Assembly (NCBI RefSeq): GCF_036404135.1
Contig: NZ_DASWPE010000190.1
Coordinates: forward strand, 1-9,943
Origin: Rhodopseudomonas_A sp036404135
Lineage (GTDB): Bacteria > Pseudomonadota > Alphaproteobacteria > Rhizobiales > Xanthobacteraceae
Length of the DNA stretch: 9,943 nucleotides
Direction: 5' to 3'
This document shows, piece after piece, positions 6,229 to 9,943 of this stretch. The position numbers and the translations under genes were made by a program. The notes below the pieces were generated by a model. It ran no database searches. It saw only the letters and a program-made list of their open reading frames with translations, and was not told where the DNA came from. Position 1 is the first letter of the stretch. Each line of letters begins with the position of its first letter.

Positions 6229-7011
6229 CTACCGCTGCGTGAGAAACCCGATCACCGCGTCGGTGAAGGCATGCGGCTGTTCGACGTTGGAGATATGCGC
6301 GGCGTCGAGCAGCGTCATGCTGGCGCCGGCGATCCGGCTGCGGATGAATTCGCCGGCGGCGACCGGGGTGGATTGATCGTGGCGGCCGACGATCACCAGC
6401 GTCGGCCTGTCGATCCGCGGCAGCAGCTCGCGCTGGTCGAGCGTGCTCAGCGTCTCGCAGCAGGCCAGGTAGCCCTCGACCGGCGTCGCCACCAGCATCG
6501 CCCGCAGCCGCTCGGCGGCCTGCGGCTCGCGCTCGCGAAACTCCGCGGTGAGCCAGGCGGCGATCACGGTGTCGGCGATCGCATTGAGCCCGCCGCCGCG
6601 CACCGCCTTGATGCGGTTCTGGAAGTTGCTGGGGTCCGGATAGTAGCAGGCGGTGTTGGCGAGGATCACCCGGTCGAGCCGCTCCGGCGCGTGGGCGGCG
6701 AGCCATTGCCCCTCCATGCCGCCCATCGACAGCCCGCACCAATGCGCCTTGGTGATGTTGAGGTCGTCGAGGACCGCCAGCACGTCGCGGCCGAGCCGCT
6801 CCATGGTGTAGGGGCTGGGCGGCACCGCGGATTTGCCGTGGCCGCGGCGGTCGTAACGCACCACGCGAAACAGGCTGGTCAGCGCCAGCATTTGCGGCTT
6901 CCACATCTCCATGGTGCAGCCGAGCGAATTCGACAGCAGCAGGGTCGGCGCGCCGTCGCGGCCCTCCACCGAAACGTTCAACAGGCAACCGTCGGCATCG
7001 ATCAGGGGCAT
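6229..7011 (-). CDS. pcaD: Alpha/beta hydrolase, probable 3-oxoadipate enol-lactonase (PcaD-like)
   Basis: A 260-residue cytoplasmic alpha/beta hydrolase. The oxyanion-hole segment is LLLSNSLGCTMEMW (24-37). The nucleophile elbow is GLSMGG with Ser95, the acid is Asp212 in VGRHDQSTP, and the base is His239 in AAHISNVEQP, giving a complete catalytic triad. SNSLG, the YDRRGHGKS motif (53-61) and GLSMGGMEGQWLA match PcaD, which opens 3-oxoadipate enol-lactone to 3-oxoadipate in the beta-ketoadipate pathway for aromatic catabolism. The length fits the family. The ATG at 7011 has GGAGA 6 nt upstream. No other pca genes are nearby, so a related lactonase or esterase remains possible. The gene is divergent from coxG, with 228 bp between them. 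Confidence 0.75.
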   Translation of the reverse strand: MPLIDADGCLLNVSVEGRDGAPTLLLSNSLGCTMEMWKPQMLALTSLFRVVRYDRRGHGKSAVPPSPYTMERLGRDVLAVLDDLNITKAHWCGLSMGGMEGQWLAAHAPERLDRVILANTACYYPDPSNFQNRIKAVRGGGLNAIADTVIAAWLTAEFREREPQAAERLRAMLVATPVEGYLACCETLSTLDQRELLPRIDRPTLVIVGRHDQSTPVAAGEFIRSRIAGASMTLLDAAHISNVEQPHAFTDAVIGFLTQR

Positions 7012-7170
7012 CGGGTGTCTCCATATGACAGCGCAACTGCAGCACGATGCGGCCGCGCGGCGATGTGGCGCGGCACCGCCGCACGGCGCCGGTGATGGCC
7101 GCGGCTTCGGCCGATCGTCGTTCCTGATCCGCGGCGATGCTGTATCATCGCGATTCTGCCAAGCTTTTTC

Positions 7171-7200
7171 TTTTCGGACAGGCGTGCTTTACTCCGAAAA
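7171..7200. promoter_or_regulatory. Inverted repeat upstream of coxG, candidate operator
   Basis: TTTTCGGA (7171-7178) and TCCGAAAA (7193-7200) are perfect 8-bp reverse complements 14 bp apart, in the divergent region between the hydrolase gene and coxG and 40-70 nt before the coxG ATG. The half-site centres are 22 bp apart, about two helical turns, as expected for a dimeric regulator binding one face of the DNA. There is no T-run of the terminator type. The regulator is unknown. Confidence 0.4.
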
Positions 7201-7239
7201 CGGCGCCGCCGGGCAAGGCGGCCCAAGGGAGGACATCCA

Positions 7240-7695
7240 ATGGCCATGACGATGAGCGGCGAGGTCCATCTCGTCGCGCCGCGTGCGCTGGTGTGGGAAA
7301 AGCTCAACGACCCCGAAGTGCTGAAGGCCTGCATTCCCGGCTGCGAAGAGCTGGAGAAAACCGAGGATGCCGAGGGTTTCCGCGCGGTTGCCAAACTGAA
7401 GGTCGGGCCGGTGTCGGCGCGCTTCAAGGGCCGCGTCACCCTGACCGATCTCGATCCGCCGAACGGCTACACCATCACCGGCGAGGGTGAAGGCGGCGTC
7501 GCCGGCTTTGCCAAGGGCGGCGCCACGGTGGGGCTCACCGACAACGAGGGCGGCACGCTGCTGTCCTACAATGTCGAGGCCCATATCGGCGGCAAGCTGG
7601 CACAGCTCGGGCAACGGCTGATCAACGGTTCGGCGAAGAAACTCGCTGACGAGTTCTTTTCGAATTTCGGCAAGGCGGTGCAGCCCGACGCCTGA
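7240..7695 (+). CDS. coxG: CoxG-type carbon monoxide dehydrogenase accessory protein (SRPBCC fold)
   Basis: A 151-residue protein of the CoxG family, a START/SRPBCC-like fold associated with molybdenum hydroxylases; in Oligotropha CoxG is linked to membrane attachment of the enzyme. Family features visible: MSGEVHLVAPRALVWEKLNDPEVLKACIPGCEELEK (5-40), then VGPVSARFKGRVTLTDLDPPNGYTITGEGEGGVAGFAKGGATVGL, LLSYNVEAHIGGKLAQLGQRLINGSAKKLADEFFSNF near the end. The start at 7240 has AAGGGAGG 7 nt upstream; Met3 and Met5 could also serve. It stops after the core domain and lacks the longer C-terminal extension of the Oligotropha protein. It is the first gene of the plus-strand cox cluster. Confidence 0.9.
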   Translation: MAMTMSGEVHLVAPRALVWEKLNDPEVLKACIPGCEELEKTEDAEGFRAVAKLKVGPVSARFKGRVTLTDLDPPNGYTITGEGEGGVAGFAKGGATVGLTDNEGGTLLSYNVEAHIGGKLAQLGQRLINGSAKKLADEFFSNFGKAVQPDA

Positions 7696-7763
7696 GCGAT
7701 CAAGTTGTTTTGACCGCGCAAAGTCCGGTTCGGCGCCGCCGCAGCACAAGCCGCGATGTTGCC

Positions 7764-7779
7764 GACCCCGGCCGGGGTC
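7764..7779. repeat. Perfect 16-bp palindrome between coxG and coxS
   Basis: GACCCCGG and CCGGGGTC meet without a spacer, making a perfect 16-bp palindrome 69 nt after the coxG stop. There is no T-run after it. As DNA it could be an operator for a dimeric protein. As RNA it has no loop and would need to open its centre, so a terminator is less likely. Confidence 0.5.
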
Positions 7780-7863
7780 CATAAGATGGCCGCAAGACCG
7801 GCGCGGCGCCCGAAATCGAACGCCCGCGGTCGGACACGGGCAGCAACTATCCGGTCGACCGAC

Positions 7864-7897
7864 GACCGAGCCCATATAATGACCGAGCCACTATAAA
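7864..7897 (+). promoter_or_regulatory. 17-bp tandem direct repeat with TATAAT, upstream of coxS
   Basis: Two 17-bp units, 7864-7880 and 7881-7897, agree at 14 of 17 positions: both begin GACCGAGCC and end in TATAAT or TATAAA. A third GACCGA is at 7857-7862, within the 10-bp palindrome CGGTCGACCG (7852-7861). TATAAT (7875-7880) is a perfect -10 hexamer, but no good -35 lies 16-18 bp upstream. A regulated internal promoter for coxS is plausible; the start of coxS is 46 nt downstream of the second unit. Confidence 0.4.
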
Positions 7898-7942
7898 GGC
7901 GCTCTGCCGTGCAACGCGGCGGCGCGGATCAAGAGAGTGCTG

Positions 7943-8428
7943 ATGGCGAAAATTTCCCTGATCGTGAATGGCAATCCCGTCACCGCGAATGTCGACCCGC
8001 GCACCTTGCTGGCGCAGTTCCTGCGCGTAAACTTGCGGCTGACCGGCACCCATGTCGGCTGCGACACCTCGCAATGCGGCGCCTGCGTGGTGCATCTCGA
8101 CGGCCGCGCGGTGAAATCCTGCACCACGCTGGCGGTGATGGCGGACGGCCACAGCGTCACCACCATCGAGGGGCTGGCCGCCGACGGCGCGCCGTTGCAC
8201 CCGATGCAGGAGGCGTTTCGCGATCGTCACGGGCTGCAATGCGGGTTCTGCACTCCGGGCATGATCATGACCGCGGTCGATCTGGTGCATCGCAAGGGTT
8301 TTGAGCTCAGCGATCAAACCATCCGCGAGGAACTCGAAGGCAATCTGTGCCGCTGCACCGGCTATCAGAACATCGTCGAGTCGATCGCCGCCGGGGCCAA
8401 GGCGATGGGCAAGTCCGATCTGGCGTAA
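7943..8428 (+). CDS. coxS: CoxS-type [2Fe-2S] small subunit of a molybdenum hydroxylase
   Basis: A 161-residue iron-sulfur subunit that passes electrons from the molybdenum site to FAD. The plant-type ferredoxin cluster uses Cys40, Cys45, Cys48 and Cys60 (VGCDTSQCGACVVHLDGRAVKSC). The second cluster uses Cys100, Cys103, Cys136 and Cys138 (GLQCGFCTPGM and NLCRCTGYQNIV). Gln99 is the conserved residue near the molybdopterin. All eight ligands are present and the length is normal. The ATG at 7943 is preferred over an in-frame GTG at 7937, since AAGAGAG lies 5 nt before the ATG and MAKISL opens the fold. It lies 247 bp after coxG and 41 bp before coxM. It cannot function alone: it needs a molybdopterin subunit, for which no gene is present here. 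Confidence 0.95.
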   Translation: MAKISLIVNGNPVTANVDPRTLLAQFLRVNLRLTGTHVGCDTSQCGACVVHLDGRAVKSCTTLAVMADGHSVTTIEGLAADGAPLHPMQEAFRDRHGLQCGFCTPGMIMTAVDLVHRKGFELSDQTIREELEGNLCRCTGYQNIVESIAAGAKAMGKSDLA

Positions 8429-8469
8429 CCCAGTCAGCTGACGTTCGTAAGCCGATCCGAAGGACCGCC

Positions 8470-9294
8470 ATGTACGAGTTCAAATATCATCGCCCGGCGA
8501 CCGTGCGGCAGGCCGCGAATATCTTGGCCAAGAACGAGGACGCCAAGCTGATCGCCGGCGGCCACACGCTGTTGCCGGTGATGAAGCAGCGGCTGGCAGC
8601 GCCGCCGCATCTGGTCGACCTGTCGCATATCGAGGGGCTCGACGGCATCGAGATCAAGGGGCGCTCGCTCTCGATCGGCGCCACCGCCAAGCACGCCGAC
8701 GTCGCGACTTCGGCGATCGTCGGCGAGGCGATCCCGGCCTTGGCCGAACTGGCCTCGCTGATCGGCGATCCGGCGGTGCGTCACAAGGGCACGCTCGGCG
8801 GCTCGCTCGCCAACAATGATCCGACCGCGGACTATCCGGCGGCGGTGCTGGCGCTCGGCGCCACCATCGTCACCAACAAGCGCAGGCTGAAGCCGGAGGA
8901 ATTCTTCCAGGGGATGTTCTCCACCGCGCTGGAAAGCGACGAGATCATCACCAAGGTGCTGTTCCCGATCCCGAAAAAGGCCGCTTACATCAAATTCCGC
9001 AACCAGGCGTCGCGCTACGCGCTGGTCGGCGTGTTCGTCGCCAGGCGACCGTCCGACGTTCGCGTCACCGTGACCGGCGCCGGCGCCGAGGGCGTGTTCC
9101 GTGTCACCGCCTTCGAGGAAGCGTTGAAGAAGCGATTTTCGCCGAAGGCGCTGGAAGGCATTCACGTCGACGCCGACGGCCTCAACAGCGATCTGCACGG
9201 CAGCGCGGAGTATCGCGCGCATCTGATCGGGGTGCTGGCGAAGCGCGCGGTGGAGGCCGCCAATGCCAAGCCCGAAACGCCGCTGGCCGAGTGA
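8470..9294 (+). CDS. coxM: CoxM-type FAD-binding medium subunit of a molybdenum hydroxylase
   Basis: A 274-residue flavoprotein subunit that takes electrons from the CoxS clusters. The two FAD-binding motifs of the family are clear: AGGHTLLP (29-36) and GTLGGSLANNDPTADYP (107-123). The N-terminal part (MYEFKYHRPATVRQAANIL) and FSTALESDEIITKVLFPIP (157-175 region) are also typical, as is the C-terminal domain starting KFRNQASRYALVGVFVA. The length is near the family norm. The NNDPTADYP form of the second motif is that of CoxM-like proteins of uncertain substrate. The ATG at 8470 has GAAGGA 5 nt upstream; the frame stays open into coxS, but that part overlaps it out of frame. coxD follows after 13 nt. 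Confidence 0.94.
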   Translation: MYEFKYHRPATVRQAANILAKNEDAKLIAGGHTLLPVMKQRLAAPPHLVDLSHIEGLDGIEIKGRSLSIGATAKHADVATSAIVGEAIPALAELASLIGDPAVRHKGTLGGSLANNDPTADYPAAVLALGATIVTNKRRLKPEEFFQGMFSTALESDEIITKVLFPIPKKAAYIKFRNQASRYALVGVFVARRPSDVRVTVTGAGAEGVFRVTAFEEALKKRFSPKALEGIHVDADGLNSDLHGSAEYRAHLIGVLAKRAVEAANAKPETPLAE

Positions 9295-9307
9295 GAATGG
9301 CGCAACC

Positions 9308-9943
9308 ATGACCACAGCATCGGAATTGCCCAGGTCCGTCGATGCCACGCTCGAACTCTTGACCAGCCAGGGCTATCTCGCCGAGCGCCAGCTTGCGACG
9401 GTGACGTTTCTTGCACTGCGGATGGGGCGGCCGCTGTTTCTCGAAGGCGAGGCCGGGGTCGGCAAGACCGAGGTCGCCAAGGTGCTGGCGGCCGCACTCG
9501 GCCGCAAGCTGATCCGGCTGCAATGCTACGAGGGCCTCGACATTGCCTCCGCGGTGTACGAGTGGAACAGCGCCGCGCAGATGATCGCGATCCGGCTCGC
9601 GGAGGCCAGCGGCGACACCGACCGCGAGCAGCTCTCCAGCGACATCTTTGCCGAGCGCTATCTGATCAAGCGGCCGCTGTTGCAGGCGCTGGAGCCGGAC
9701 GTCGCCGGCGCACCAGTTTTGCTGATCGACGAGCTCGACCGCGCCGACGAAGCGTTCGAGGCCTATCTGTTGGAAATCCTCTCCGACTTCCAGGTGACGA
9801 TTCCGGAATTCGGCACCATCCAGGCGCCGCAGCCGCCGATCGTGATCGTGACCTCGAACCGCACCCGCGAGATCCACGACGCGCTGAAGCGGCGCTGCCT
9901 GTATCACTGGGTCGACTATCCCAGCGCCGACCGCGAATTGGCG
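9308..9943 (+). CDS. coxD: CoxD/MoxR-type AAA+ ATPase, partial at the right edge
   Basis: The first 212 residues of an AAA+ ATPase are inside the window; the frame is open to the right edge. Walker A is GEAGVGKT (47-54), followed by VAKVLAAALGRKLIRLQCYEGLDIASAVYEWN, the conserved MoxR segment. Walker B is VLLIDELDRAD (137-147), sensor 1 is VTSNRTREIHD (181-191), and ALKRRCLYHWVDYP (192-205) holds the arginine-finger region. CoxD in Oligotropha is a membrane-bound ATPase needed to assemble the [CuSMoO2] active site by maturing CoxL, and works with the von Willebrand protein CoxE. The start at 9308 is 13 nt after coxM; the ribosome binding site is weak (GAG), so it is probably translated by coupling. 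Presence of a maturation ATPase implies that a CoxL-like target exists in the genome. Confidence 0.9.
   Translation, partial: MTTASELPRSVDATLELLTSQGYLAERQLATVTFLALRMGRPLFLEGEAGVGKTEVAKVLAAALGRKLIRLQCYEGLDIASAVYEWNSAAQMIAIRLAEASGDTDREQLSSDIFAERYLIKRPLLQALEPDVAGAPVLLIDELDRADEAFEAYLLEILSDFQVTIPEFGTIQAPQPPIVIVTSNRTREIHDALKRRCLYHWVDYPSADRELA

Noticed and set aside
8434..9348. A long minus-strand open frame opposite coxM
   Set aside because: Composition is Arg/Gln/Asp-rich without a recognisable fold, while coxM has both FAD motifs on the plus strand.

Overview
The window is high-GC DNA that reads as a chromosomal segment of an alphaproteobacterium. The protein styles (LivFGMHK, CoxG/S/M), the dispersed palindromic elements and a CtrA-like box point to the Bradyrhizobium/Rhodopseudomonas group (Nitrobacteraceae). 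This placement is an inference; no rRNA or other taxonomic marker is present.

Left half, minus strand, read from right to left: a branched-chain amino acid type ABC importer in the order livH (3720-4634), livM (2371-3708), livG (1538-2374), livF (580-1314), livK (1-217, cut by the window edge). LivH and LivM are the permeases, LivG and LivF the ATPases, and LivK the periplasmic binding protein. The first three genes are tightly packed (11 nt gap, then a 4 nt overlap). The last two junctions are long, and each holds a structured repeat: a 29-bp inverted repeat of doubly palindromic arms (1368-1490) and a multi-hairpin element (394-496). Upstream of livH, a -24/-12 (sigma-54-like) promoter match lies at 4686-4702, which would suggest nitrogen control.

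Middle: plus-strand gene 4943-5089 encodes a 48-residue Gln/Pro/Gly-rich protein with almost no hydrophobic residues. It has a strong Shine-Dalgarno sequence and is followed by an intrinsic terminator. Next is a four-helix membrane protein of unknown function (5288-5827) with a CtrA-like box upstream. On the minus strand follow a 74-residue membrane-anchored small protein (5872-6096) and an alpha/beta hydrolase resembling 3-oxoadipate enol-lactonase, PcaD (6229-7011).

Right, plus strand, divergent from the hydrolase: a carbon monoxide dehydrogenase-type molybdenum hydroxylase cluster. It has coxG (7240-7695), coxS for the [2Fe-2S] subunit (7943-8428), coxM for the FAD subunit (8470-9294) and the start of a MoxR-type AAA+ gene, coxD (9308 to the window end). 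The catalytic molybdopterin subunit gene, coxL, usually lies next to or between S and M, but is absent: only 41 bp separate coxS and coxM. The substrate therefore cannot be read from this window, and this is the most unusual point of the region.
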